Assembly (NCBI GenBank): GCA_024280675.1
Contig: JAJRPT010000176.1
Coordinates: forward strand, 1 to 5,894
Reading direction: 5' to 3'
Length of the DNA: 5,894 bases
Source of the DNA: Bacteroidota bacterium
GTDB lineage: Bacteria; Bacteroidota; Ignavibacteria; Kapaibacteriales; UBA2268
Made by a program: the position numbers and the translations under genes. Position 1 is the stretch's first letter. Every line of letters begins with the position of its first letter. A model generated the notes under the pieces. It was not told where the DNA came from, made no database searches, and saw nothing but the letters and a program-made list of their open reading frames with translations. This document shows positions 1 through 5,894 of this stretch, in pieces.

Positions 1-1508
1 GCCTTCAAACACTTCATCTTCTGCGAAGAGTTACATTTGGACCAACTGTTGCAGAGGTAAATAGATTTGTTGGCATGACCCCCACCGAAGCACTTGAATT
101 GCTCCTGGGCGACGGAACCGAAGCGTTGCCAGACAAAGACACCGAATCAACGCTCAAGGACTGGATAAACGAACTAGATCAAGACCCTCAGAAGGCCGAA
201 ACAACAACGGACCGGTTCGCTCGTGAAGGGATAATTAAGAATCGCTACAAGGTATTGATTGACTGGATAATTGACAGAATGCGAAAAGAGGATGTCACCA
301 GTGGTATCGCTCGTGAGAAGTTCACTCATTTTCTGAATTCATTCTGGTGTATCGAATTTTCCTATGATGTTAGTGCCTTAATGCCTCCACAACTTCTGCT
401 TAGACACAACCAAGCACTCAGGAAAAACAGCACTGGGATTTATCAGGATATTGCAAAAGACATGACCTTAGACGGTGCTTTTATTCTCTATCAGTCCATG
501 CAGGTGAGCGAAAAGAGTGCCCCAAATGAAAACTTTGCAAGAGAATTGCTGGAACTTTTCACAATGGGAATTGGGTACAATGGAGAAGATAATTACACAG
601 AAGTAGGAGATATTCAAAATATTTCTAAAGTTCTTACCGGTTGGCGAACTAAACATTTCCAAGGTGAGGACGGGCAAAATGGACCATTTAATACATATTT
701 CAAAGCATCAGACCACGACACCAGTAAAAAAACAATTTTTGGTCAGACTATACCAGCCCGTGATGAATCAGAAAATACAGAAGGGCAAGTCAAAGAAGAA
801 GAAATTGGAAAGCTAATTGATGACATTTTGTTTGTGGAAAGAGCAGAAGCCATCTCGCATTTTGTTTGCGACAAGATTTATCGTTTCTTTGTGTATTCTA
901 ATGCAGAAGAGTCCGACGGCACAATTATATCTGGTCTGGCACAAGAGTTCAGAGATAGTAATTTCAGTCTGAGGGCAGTTTACATGAAACTATTCACTTC
1001 ACAACATTTCTTTGCCCCAGAAAATATAGGAATTCAAATAAAAACACCTGCCGAATTTTTTGTTGCACTCGACAGACTGTTTGGCACTAGCTACGGTGGT
1101 AGCCAAGAGGCATTTGTTGAGTCGGCACTAAAAATTTACAAGCCACCAAATGTTGGAGGCTGGGCTGGATACCGCACATGGCTTAGCACAATCACCTATC
1201 CTTCACGAATGCACCACGCAAAAGCTATTCTGGAATCAATGAGTGATAATGATTTGATTAGTTTTGTCCAATCTATTCCTGAGTTTGAGAATGTAGATGC
1301 CTTTTTGAGTACTATTGGAGAGATTCTTTTCCCAAGACCACTACCTGAGGGAAGGCTGTTTAGGTTTAAGAATACTTTCTTGCTAAAAAATGGGATAACA
1401 GAAGAATCTTGGTTCGATGATGTTGAATCGTCCAATACAGACCTCATCGACAATTTGAGAGAATTACTAGAAGAAATGTTTCTTTCACCAGATATTCAGC
1501 TAAGCTAA
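1..1508 (+). CDS. DUF1800 family protein, 5' end outside the window
   Basis: This is a DUF1800 protein whose biochemical role is unknown; such genes usually sit beside a DUF1501 gene, as here. The reading frame is open from base 3. The 24 codons before the first ATG (base 75) encode the family's N-terminal signature HLLRRVTFGPT, so that ATG is internal and the true start lies upstream. Further family motifs follow: REKFTHF near 312, PNENFARELLELF at 522-560, NYTE and VLTGW ending at 644, HFVCDKIYRFFVY near 858-893, IKTPAEFFVALDR near 1038-1076 and PPNVGGW near 1143-1163. The end, LLEEMFLSPDIQLS, is also family-like, so the C-terminus looks complete. No T9SS sorting domain is present. Any export signal would be off the left edge. 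The usual FWHNHF segment after REK is altered to FLNSFW, losing both histidines. Family assignment is firm; function is not known. Confidence 0.93.
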   Translation, partial: LQTLHLLRRVTFGPTVAEVNRFVGMTPTEALELLLGDGTEALPDKDTESTLKDWINELDQDPQKAETTTDRFAREGIIKNRYKVLIDWIIDRMRKEDVTSGIAREKFTHFLNSFWCIEFSYDVSALMPPQLLLRHNQALRKNSTGIYQDIAKDMTLDGAFILYQSMQVSEKSAPNENFARELLELFTMGIGYNGEDNYTEVGDIQNISKVLTGWRTKHFQGEDGQNGPFNTYFKASDHDTSKKTIFGQTIPARDESENTEGQVKEEEIGKLIDDILFVERAEAISHFVCDKIYRFFVYSNAEESDGTIISGLAQEFRDSNFSLRAVYMKLFTSQHFFAPENIGIQIKTPAEFFVALDRLFGTSYGGSQEAFVESALKIYKPPNVGGWAGYRTWLSTITYPSRMHHAKAILESMSDNDLISFVQSIPEFENVDAFLSTIGEILFPRPLPEGRLFRFKNTFLLKNGITEESWFDDVESSNTDLIDNLRELLEEMFLSPDIQLS

Positions 1509-1512
1509 GGAG
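1506..1512 (+). promoter_or_regulatory. Shine-Dalgarno site of the DUF1501 gene
   Basis: TAAGGAG lies 7 bases before the ATG at 1520, a near-perfect match to the anti-Shine-Dalgarno end of 16S rRNA. Its first three bases are the stop codon of the upstream DUF1800 gene, so the two genes are probably translationally coupled. It fixes the DUF1501 start. Confidence 0.8.
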
Positions 1513-1519
1513 AAATAAA

Positions 1520-3157
1520 ATGAAAAGACGTACATTCTTGCAGACAAGCTCAGTCATTGCTGCATCGACCATTGCCGCTCCTTATATTTTAAAAGGAGAA
1601 GATCTTGTAAACTATCTCCCTAACCAGAGCTTTGGGTTTGATGAAAACGATAACGTACTGATAATAATAGAGTTATTCGGTGGAAACGATGGGCTAAACA
1701 CAATCATTCCACTCCATGACGATGTTTCGGAAACCGCATATCTTGATCTTCGTCCAAATATTGGGATAACAAAAGACCATGCCGTGCAATGGGGCAATAA
1801 GCCTCTTTATTTGCACCCAGCACTCGTTAATCCAGAAGGTATGCCAGAGGGAACAGATGGTTTCTTAGGTCTTCTGGGCAACGGACGTTTGGGCGTGCTT
1901 CAAGGCGTAGGATACCCAAATCCAAACCTATCTCATTTCCGCTCTCGTGATTTTTGGCACAGTGGAATTGTCACAAGCAATCCAAGTGAGCAATTGACCG
2001 AGGGTTGGATGGGCAGGTTTCTTGCCTCGAAACTTAATGACCCAGGGGAGATAACCGAACATCCGCTTGCCATAACTCTTGGTGGCACAATTCCACTACT
2101 ATTAAAATCTTCACAAAGTTCGGTAGCTGTTTCGGTCACAGATCCTGAGAGCTTTTTCCAAAGAGGTGCTGGGCTTACTCCATTTGATGCCAAGATAGAG
2201 AATCCACAGACTAATTATGAGAAAGAATTTAATTTTGTAAATACAGTTGCCCGCCAGACGGCAAAATACTCTGTCGAGGTGATGAATGCCTATCAAGCTG
2301 GAAGCGAAAAAGATAATATGACCTATCCAGATGGTTCAATTTCTCAAGCACTCCAAACAATAGCAAGGCTAATTGATGGTGGCTTGAAAACTAAAGTTTA
2401 TCATATTAATCTTTCAAATTTTGATTCACACGTACAGCAATTAAACAAAGCAGAGGTGGGAACACCGCTGAGCGGACAACACCCAGACCTTCTTGCAAAT
2501 GTAGCAAAGGGCGTTACCGCATTTATGCAAGACTCGACGGCAAGAGGAATTTCTGAGAGGATTATCGGGTATACATTCTCGGAATTTGGTCGTCGTGCCC
2601 ATGACAATGGATCTCGTGGCTCAGACCATGGGACAACATCGATGATGTTCATTTTTGGTCATAATGATAATATTTCGGCTCAAATAGGCGGACAAGCACC
2701 GAATCTATCATCTTTAAAAAATGGAAATCTTGAATTTGTTGAAAACTTCCACATGGACTTTAGACAAATTTACACCGAAGTTCTCCAAGATTGGTTCGGA
2801 GCCTCAAGGGCGGAAGCCGAAGTAATTTTGAAAGAAGATTTCCAGCCCTCAGGAGTGATAAACCCAAGAACGACAAGTGCTGAAGATTATCTTGACCTGG
2901 GTGAAAATGGCTTTTTAAATGTTTATCCAAACCCAAATCGTGGACGTGGATTTATTGAATTTAATTTAGTCAAGACTGCAAAGGTTGAGATTCAAATTCA
3001 TTCATTGGACGGAAGGGACAGCCTCAAATTATTCAAAGGCGTGCTGAATCCTGGTACTCATGCCCCTGAGTTCACAATAAATTATTCAGGCTTTTATAAT
3101 GTGGTGATGACCATTGAAAACAAAAGATATACGGCAAAAATAAATGTGACAAAATAA
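1520..3157 (+). CDS. DUF1501 family protein with Tat-type signal and T9SS C-terminal sorting domain
   Basis: A 545-residue exported protein of the DUF1501 family, which belongs to the alkaline phosphatase/sulfatase-like fold; the substrate is unknown. The N-terminus has a twin-arginine motif (KRRTFLQ, residues 2-8) and a mild hydrophobic stretch to about residue 24, as in Tat signals. Family motifs follow in order: ELFGGNDGLNTIIP (51-64), SHFRSRDFWHSG (138-149), FDSH (301-304), and SEFGRRAHDNGSRGSDHG (354-371), which supplies Asp/His residues of the kind that bind metal in this fold. Residues 467-545 are a type IX secretion (Por) tail: it opens NVYPNPNRG, has the LDGR turn, the GxY-type motif (SGFYNVV) and ends in a short beta strand, YTAKINVTK. 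The inferred route is Tat export of a folded protein, then T9SS passage to the surface. It is 11 bases downstream of the DUF1800 gene and surely cotranscribed with it. Confidence 0.95.
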   Translation: MKRRTFLQTSSVIAASTIAAPYILKGEDLVNYLPNQSFGFDENDNVLIIIELFGGNDGLNTIIPLHDDVSETAYLDLRPNIGITKDHAVQWGNKPLYLHPALVNPEGMPEGTDGFLGLLGNGRLGVLQGVGYPNPNLSHFRSRDFWHSGIVTSNPSEQLTEGWMGRFLASKLNDPGEITEHPLAITLGGTIPLLLKSSQSSVAVSVTDPESFFQRGAGLTPFDAKIENPQTNYEKEFNFVNTVARQTAKYSVEVMNAYQAGSEKDNMTYPDGSISQALQTIARLIDGGLKTKVYHINLSNFDSHVQQLNKAEVGTPLSGQHPDLLANVAKGVTAFMQDSTARGISERIIGYTFSEFGRRAHDNGSRGSDHGTTSMMFIFGHNDNISAQIGGQAPNLSSLKNGNLEFVENFHMDFRQIYTEVLQDWFGASRAEAEVILKEDFQPSGVINPRTTSAEDYLDLGENGFLNVYPNPNRGRGFIEFNLVKTAKVEIQIHSLDGRDSLKLFKGVLNPGTHAPEFTINYSGFYNVVMTIENKRYTAKINVTK

Positions 3158-3193
3158 ACTGTATTTTATTGACTTTTTTTTTAATAAATAATG

Positions 3194-3233
3194 GCTCTGC
3201 TTCACTTTTGCTTGTGAGACAGGGCTTTTTTTT
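3194..3233 (+). terminator. rho-independent terminator of the DUF1800-DUF1501 unit
   Basis: Arms 3194-3205 (GCTCTGCTTCAC) and 3214-3225 (GTGAGACAGGGC) pair over 12 positions with one C-A mismatch and two G-U pairs. They enclose an 8-base loop and are followed directly by eight T residues (3226-3233). It lies 36 bases after the DUF1501 stop. On the minus strand the hairpin is followed only by ATTATTTATT, so it would be a weak terminator for the opposing unit. Confidence 0.85.
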
Positions 3234-3239
3234 GAAAAA

Positions 3240-3264
3240 GTGTGTAGGACGGGGGAGGGGGTAG
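3240..3264 (-). terminator. possible C-rich Rho-loading tract after the lipoprotein genes
   Basis: Read on the minus strand, the RNA just past the stop at 3274 is strongly C-rich and G-poor: CTACCCCCTCCCCC followed by GTCCTACACAC, in an otherwise AT-rich region. Such YC-rich segments are typical Rho loading sites. The minus-strand unit has no clear intrinsic terminator of its own, so Rho-dependent ending is a reasonable inference. It is not demonstrated by the sequence. Confidence 0.3.
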
Positions 3265-3273
3265 TTCGACTCA

Positions 3274-3801
3274 TTAATTTGACTCATCAATCCATCGAAA
3301 TATTTTCCAATTCTGGTGCGCCGAATCACGAACGAGCGTGACTTGTGCCCGGCCAATTATGGTCTCAATATCATCGAATGAATACGTGATTTGCAAAGAG
3401 AAATTCCTACTCAGAAGCACCAGCAGGGAATCATTTGCATCACCATTGATAGATTCATTCCAATGCAGCCTGATTTCTTCGATTGAAGAGCGAAACATGT
3501 TGGAAGTTACGTGGACATCTTCGGCCTTAGTTTTTGGGACAACTTGAGAGGATTCGTAATCGGTATACTCGAACAAGAAATCTTCATGCAGTAATCCAGA
3601 GTAGATTGCCGTGTCACGGTAATTATAGGACAAAGCCCAGTTAGCAAAAAGACCTTCCACCGTTCTTCCATCGGCAAGAAGCGAACCCTCGGTGAACTCT
3701 TCTCCAATCCCTGGTGCAAATGGATTGCACGAAACGATAATAAAAGAGAATGTGATAAGCAGAGCAAATTTAATATTACAATATTTATATTTGAGTTTCA
3801 T
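3274..3801 (-). CDS. small lipoprotein, probable NTF2-like fold (second of a tandem pair)
   Basis: A 175-residue predicted lipoprotein of unknown function. The chosen start (ATG at 3801) gives a basic n-region (MKLKYKYCNIK), a hydrophobic core and a lipobox IVSC with the lipidated Cys at residue 25. An ATG at 3837 would add 12 residues with an acidic, atypical beginning and overlap the previous gene by 34 bases, so it is less likely. After the Cys, a helix-like segment (VEGLFANWALSYNYRDTAIY) leads to LLHEDFLFEY (70-79), and the protein ends in strands closing with WKIFRWIDES. This helix, Y-x-x-L-L-x-x-D-F, terminal W-x-I-x-x-W-x-D layout resembles NTF2/SnoaL-like lipoproteins; the fold is inferred from pattern only. 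The start is 2 bases after the stop of the upstream lipoprotein gene, implying coupled translation. No Bacteroidetes-type surface export signal is obvious after the Cys. Confidence 0.75.
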   Translation of the reverse strand: MKLKYKYCNIKFALLITFSFIIVSCNPFAPGIGEEFTEGSLLADGRTVEGLFANWALSYNYRDTAIYSGLLHEDFLFEYTDYESSQVVPKTKAEDVHVTSNMFRSSIEEIRLHWNESINGDANDSLLVLLSRNFSLQITYSFDDIETIIGRAQVTLVRDSAHQNWKIFRWIDESN

Positions 3802-3803
3802 TC

Positions 3804-4373
3804 TTAATTGGAAAAATTGATTTTGAGTAAACTCCATGAACCTAGCGAATCTGATGAATCATCATTGATGTCTTGCCAATAATTAATATACCAGTGATCG
3901 TTTCCGTCATTTATAATCTTGAAGAATAATTTTCCTGAGTAAGTGCTGGCAATCACGTCTGAGCGATTGTGCTGTATATTTATTTTATAAGTGGCATTGT
4001 AATCTGCGTCATTTCCCCGGTTATTCATTTTTGTTTCACTCAGCTCCAAACTTGATTGCATCCCAGAACTTGAAGCGGCAAAGAGAGCCGAAATATAAGA
4101 ATTCTCAGAAGCAATATCCCAGTTGTCAAACTCTTCTGGGTTGAGCGAAAAAATATCAACAGATGGAACAAACTCGAGATTGGACTCAAAATCTTTGGTC
4201 TGGAAGCATCTGAGATAATTCACAGAGTTTTTTCCTTCAAACGCGGTCCTCAGGTTACTTATAACCTCCGAGGGTGAGCTTGCCTCGACTAAGTCAATGC
4301 CCAAGCTTCCATCTGGTTTTTCGGGTTCTCTGGTGGTAAGCAAATCACACGAGGAGATTGAAAACATTGTCAA
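3804..4373 (-). CDS. small lipoprotein, probable NTF2-like fold (first of a tandem pair; start uncertain)
   Basis: A predicted lipoprotein of unknown function. The coordinates use TTG at 4373 (189 residues), but this leaves only eight residues before the lipobox ISSC, too few for a signal peptide; the ATG at 4367 is worse. Reading upstream in frame gives FKFLIILTMFSISSC, a convincing lipoprotein signal, yet no ATG, GTG or further TTG is available before the stop at 4437-4439. An ATA codon at 4394 would start it after an AAGGA at proper spacing. The mature part has SPSEVISNLRTAFEGKNSVN (residues 33-52), YLRCF, and a C-terminal half with GKLFFKI (147-153), WYINYWQD (161-168) and SWSLLKINF (179-187), a pattern I associate with NTF2-like lipoproteins of FCB and related phyla. 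The shared W-x-I-x-x-W-x-D ending suggests it is a divergent paralogue of the gene that follows. It begins at or inside the 3' end of tmk. Confidence 0.75.
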   Translation of the reverse strand: MTMFSISSCDLLTTREPEKPDGSLGIDLVEASSPSEVISNLRTAFEGKNSVNYLRCFQTKDFESNLEFVPSVDIFSLNPEEFDNWDIASENSYISALFAASSSGMQSSLELSETKMNNRGNDADYNATYKINIQHNRSDVIASTYSGKLFFKIINDGNDHWYINYWQDINDDSSDSLGSWSLLKINFSN

Positions 4374-4378
4374 TATAA

Positions 4379-4975
4379 TTAAAAATTTAAATATTGCAGT
4401 ATTTCCTTGTGAATCTGAGATATACTTTTTTCGCCATCAATTACTTTAACCCTCTCTTTGTTTTGCTCTGCAATCTTATCGAAACCTAGACTAACTCTTT
4501 CAAAAAATTCATTCCCCGCCATCTCCATCCTGTCAAGATTCTTTTTTGAATTTCTTTTTACAGACTTTCCCGTGTCAATTCTTAGGTAGAACGTAATAGT
4601 TGGCAAAATATTAGAACTGGCCATGGAATTTGTTTTTTCGATAGTGTTCTTGCACAGGCCTCTGCCAAAACCTTGATAAGCCATGGTCGAGTCGGTGAAC
4701 CTGTCGCAAAGAACTAATTTCCCTTTCTCAAGAGCGGGCTTAATTATTTTGTCTACCAGATCTCCACGAGCAGATTCAAATAGGAAAAGCTCGGATTGTG
4801 GCGAAATATCAATGCTTTTATCTAGCAAAATGGTTCTAATTTTCTCTGCAAGATCAGTCCCACCGGGTTCACGAATTTTGAGAACATCTTTTCCCATATT
4901 TTTTGCATAAACTTCAAGCAAATCAATTTGCGTAGATTTTCCCGCACCGTCAATACCTTCAAAACTAATCAACAT
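4379..4975 (-). CDS. tmk: thymidylate kinase (dTMP kinase)
   Basis: Cytoplasmic kinase that transfers phosphate from ATP to dTMP, giving dTDP, the essential step before dTTP. The 198-residue protein starting at ATG 4975 has the P-loop FEGIDGAGKST at residues 5-15, the dTMP-binding REPGGT at 35-40, the DRF motif (91-93, DRY in many homologues) with S/T-MAYQGFGRG just after it, and the LID-region LDRME (147-151) followed by FFERVSLGF. Length and motif order are normal for bacterial Tmk. A TTG at 4996 would add seven residues, but bacterial Tmk proteins begin a few residues before the P-loop strand, so the ATG is preferred. It begins 4 bases after the rsmI stop, with AGGA 12 bases upstream of the ATG. 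The last codons (TTA AAT TTT TAA) contain an A AAT TTT heptamer in the zero frame. Confidence 0.97.
   Translation of the reverse strand: MLISFEGIDGAGKSTQIDLLEVYAKNMGKDVLKIREPGGTDLAEKIRTILLDKSIDISPQSELFLFESARGDLVDKIIKPALEKGKLVLCDRFTDSTMAYQGFGRGLCKNTIEKTNSMASSNILPTITFYLRIDTGKSVKRNSKKNLDRMEMAGNEFFERVSLGFDKIAEQNKERVKVIDGEKSISQIHKEILQYLNF
4404..4408 (-). promoter_or_regulatory. candidate Shine-Dalgarno inside tmk for the first lipoprotein gene
   Basis: AAGGA on the minus strand lies within the last codons of tmk, 9 bases before an in-frame ATA at 4394. Starting there would give a normal 15-residue lipoprotein signal (x-FKFLIILTMFSISS before Cys). No comparable site precedes the TTG at 4373 or the ATG at 4367; the bases there are only A and T. 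The site could be chance, since AAG GAA also encodes Tmk residues. Confidence 0.35.
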
Positions 4976-4979
4976 TTTT

Positions 4980-5666
4980 TTATTTAGTCCTATCAATAAT
5001 TAAAGTAAACTCACCTTTCTTTGCATTCTTTTCTTTTAAACATTCCAAAATTGTAATTGCATTTCCACGAAAATATTGTTCATTTAACTTTGATATTTCC
5101 TTGGCTAAGCACAGATTTCTTTCGGGATCAATTTCATTAATTCTCGAAATCAGCTTTTCAATTCTGTGTGATGATTCAAACAAAACCACTGTGGTTTTCT
5201 GGTTCATCGCATTTTCTATGAATGTATTTCTAGATTTCTTTTGTGGTGGGAATCCCAGAAAAACAAAGGAGTCTGTCCCCAAGCCAGATGCAACAAGAGC
5301 GGGCAATATGCTGCTTGGGCCAGGAAGAGCTATAATCTTTACATTCCTGCTGGTGCATTCTCTGACAACTCTGTATGCGGGATCGGAAATCCCGGGATAG
5401 CCCGCATCGCAGACAAGTGCCACAGTCTTCCCAGCTTCAACTAAATTAACAATCCCCTGTGCTGAGTTCTTTTCATTATAATTATGATAACTTAAAAGAC
5501 GCTTAGCTTTAATACCAAGTAAATTTAGTAATTTACTCGTGCTTCTAGTATCCTCACAAGCCAGAACTTCTACCTCTTGTAATATCTTGATAGCGCGGAT
5601 TGTAATATCATCAAGATTTCCAATTGGGACTGGGACAATATAAAGTGCAATTTCAAGCATTATCAT
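4980..5666 (-). CDS. rsmI: 16S rRNA (cytidine(1402)-2'-O)-methyltransferase, short form
   Basis: RsmI uses S-adenosylmethionine to methylate the 2'-O of C1402 in the decoding centre of 16S rRNA. The tetrapyrrole-methylase-type fold is clear: LYIVPVPIGNLDDIT (8-22), LACEDTRSTSKLL (35-47), LLSYHNYNE (57-65), VALVCDAGYPGISDPAYR (82-99), LPGPSSILPALVASGL (114-129), FVFLGFPP (134-141), FESSHRI (163-169) and CLAKEISKLNEQYFRG (186-201). It is 228 residues and ends right after GEFTLIID, so it lacks the C-terminal extension of the longer E. coli-type protein (about 286 residues); such short forms are usual in Bacteroidetes relatives and no break is visible. Two ATG codons (5666 and 5660) are both possible starts; neither has a strong Shine-Dalgarno. 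The gene overlaps the 3' end of tadA by 14 bases (8 if the inner ATG is used), pointing to coupled translation. Confidence 0.95.
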   Translation of the reverse strand: MIMLEIALYIVPVPIGNLDDITIRAIKILQEVEVLACEDTRSTSKLLNLLGIKAKRLLSYHNYNEKNSAQGIVNLVEAGKTVALVCDAGYPGISDPAYRVVRECTSRNVKIIALPGPSSILPALVASGLGTDSFVFLGFPPQKKSRNTFIENAMNQKTTVVLFESSHRIEKLISRINEIDPERNLCLAKEISKLNEQYFRGNAITILECLKEKNAKKGEFTLIIDRTK

Positions 5667-5894
5667 GTTTCTTTTTTAAGCGTAAGTCCCCAAAGAATGA
5701 TTTCAATATCTGGGAACATTCAGATTCTAAAATACCAAACTCAAGCTCACACCTGTGATTAAGTTTTTCATTTTGAGTAATATTTAATACACTTCCGCAG
5801 GCTCCACTTTTTTTGTCTTTTGTACCAATAATAATTTTGGGAATCCTCGCAAGAACAATCGCTCCCGCGCAATGTGGGCAAGGCTCAAGCGTCA
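5653..5894 (-). CDS. tadA: tRNA-specific adenosine deaminase, C-terminal part
   Basis: TadA deaminates the wobble adenosine A34 of tRNA-Arg(ACG) to inosine. Only the last 80 codons are in the window, read from base 5892 to a TGA at 5653-5655. The visible part opens with TLEPCPHCAGAI, the zinc-binding PCxxC motif of the cytidine/adenosine deaminase fold, and continues with ARIPKIIIGTKDKKSGACGS, LNHRCELEFGILESEC and LKSFFGDLR. These match the D-x-K-x-GA-x-GS, NH and FF-x-x-x-R positions of TadA rather than of cytidine or guanine deaminases. The catalytic HAE motif lies beyond the right edge. The tail ends in a short Lys-rich stretch (RLKKKHDNA), the last codons of which overlap the start of rsmI. 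It is the first visible gene of the minus-strand run, whose promoter is outside the window. Confidence 0.93.
   Translation of the reverse strand, partial: TLEPCPHCAGAIVLARIPKIIIGTKDKKSGACGSVLNITQNEKLNHRCELEFGILESECSQILKSFFGDLRLKKKHDNA

Noticed and set aside
75..77. ATG at 75 as the start of the DUF1800 gene
   Set aside because: The same frame is open to the left edge and the codons before it encode the conserved HLLRRVTFGPT signature, so this ATG is internal.
3168..3192. TTGACT plus an AT-rich stretch as a promoter
   Set aside because: No -10 box at suitable spacing and no plus-strand gene downstream; the stretch lies just before the terminator hairpin.
3248..3263. G-quadruplex at the GGGGG-A-GGGGG tract
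   Set aside because: Only two G runs are present on the strand, so an ordinary intramolecular four-run quadruplex is not supported.
3072..3356. Minus-strand open frames spanning the intergenic gap and the DUF1501 tail
   Set aside because: They run antisense through the well-supported T9SS domain and across the terminator; the products are low-complexity with no family pattern.
3338..3547. Plus-strand open frame opposite the second lipoprotein gene
   Set aside because: It lies antisense within a gene that has a clear lipobox and coherent family pattern, and its own product shows no recognisable motif or start signal.
4975..4996. TTG at 4996 as the tmk start
   Set aside because: It would add seven residues before a strand that normally begins the protein and overlap rsmI; the ATG at 4975 fits the family better.
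5101..5444. Plus-strand open frames antisense to rsmI
   Set aside because: They are shadows of a highly conserved gene on the other strand; no ribosome site or motif supports them.

Overview
The window holds two converging gene groups from what looks like a member of the Fibrobacteres-Chlorobi-Bacteroidetes (FCB) lineage. The main evidence is a type IX secretion (T9SS) C-terminal sorting domain on one protein, together with visibly AT-rich DNA. A strong Shine-Dalgarno sequence (TAAGGAGA) and a good intrinsic terminator make a typical Bacteroidia genome less likely. A Chlorobi/Ignavibacteria/Kapabacteria-like, Balneola-like or related candidate lineage fits better, but the sequence alone does not settle this.

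Plus strand, 1-3157: a DUF1800 gene that enters from the left edge, followed 11 bases later by a DUF1501 gene. This is a recurrent gene pair of unknown biochemical function. The DUF1501 protein carries a twin-arginine (Tat) type signal at its N-terminus and a T9SS sorting domain at its C-terminus, so it is predicted to fold before export and then reach the cell surface or medium. A rho-independent terminator at 3194-3233 ends this unit.

Minus strand, 5894-3274: a tight housekeeping run, tadA (partial, right edge) > rsmI > tmk, followed without a gap by two small lipoprotein genes. tadA and rsmI overlap. rsmI and tmk are 4 bases apart. tmk abuts or overlaps the first lipoprotein gene, and the two lipoprotein genes are 2 bases apart. 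TadA (tRNA wobble inosine) and RsmI (16S rRNA C1402 methylation) act in decoding and Tmk makes dTDP. The two lipoproteins appear to be divergent NTF2-like paralogues riding on the same transcript.

I see no mobile element, CRISPR array, tRNA, rRNA or clearly new system. The best second-look items are the Tat plus T9SS combination on the DUF1501 protein, the missing conventional start of the first lipoprotein gene (possible ATA start, or a -1 slippery heptamer before the tmk stop), and the tandem lipoprotein pair. No gene-free stretch exceeds 300 bases; the only real intergenic gap is 3158-3273.
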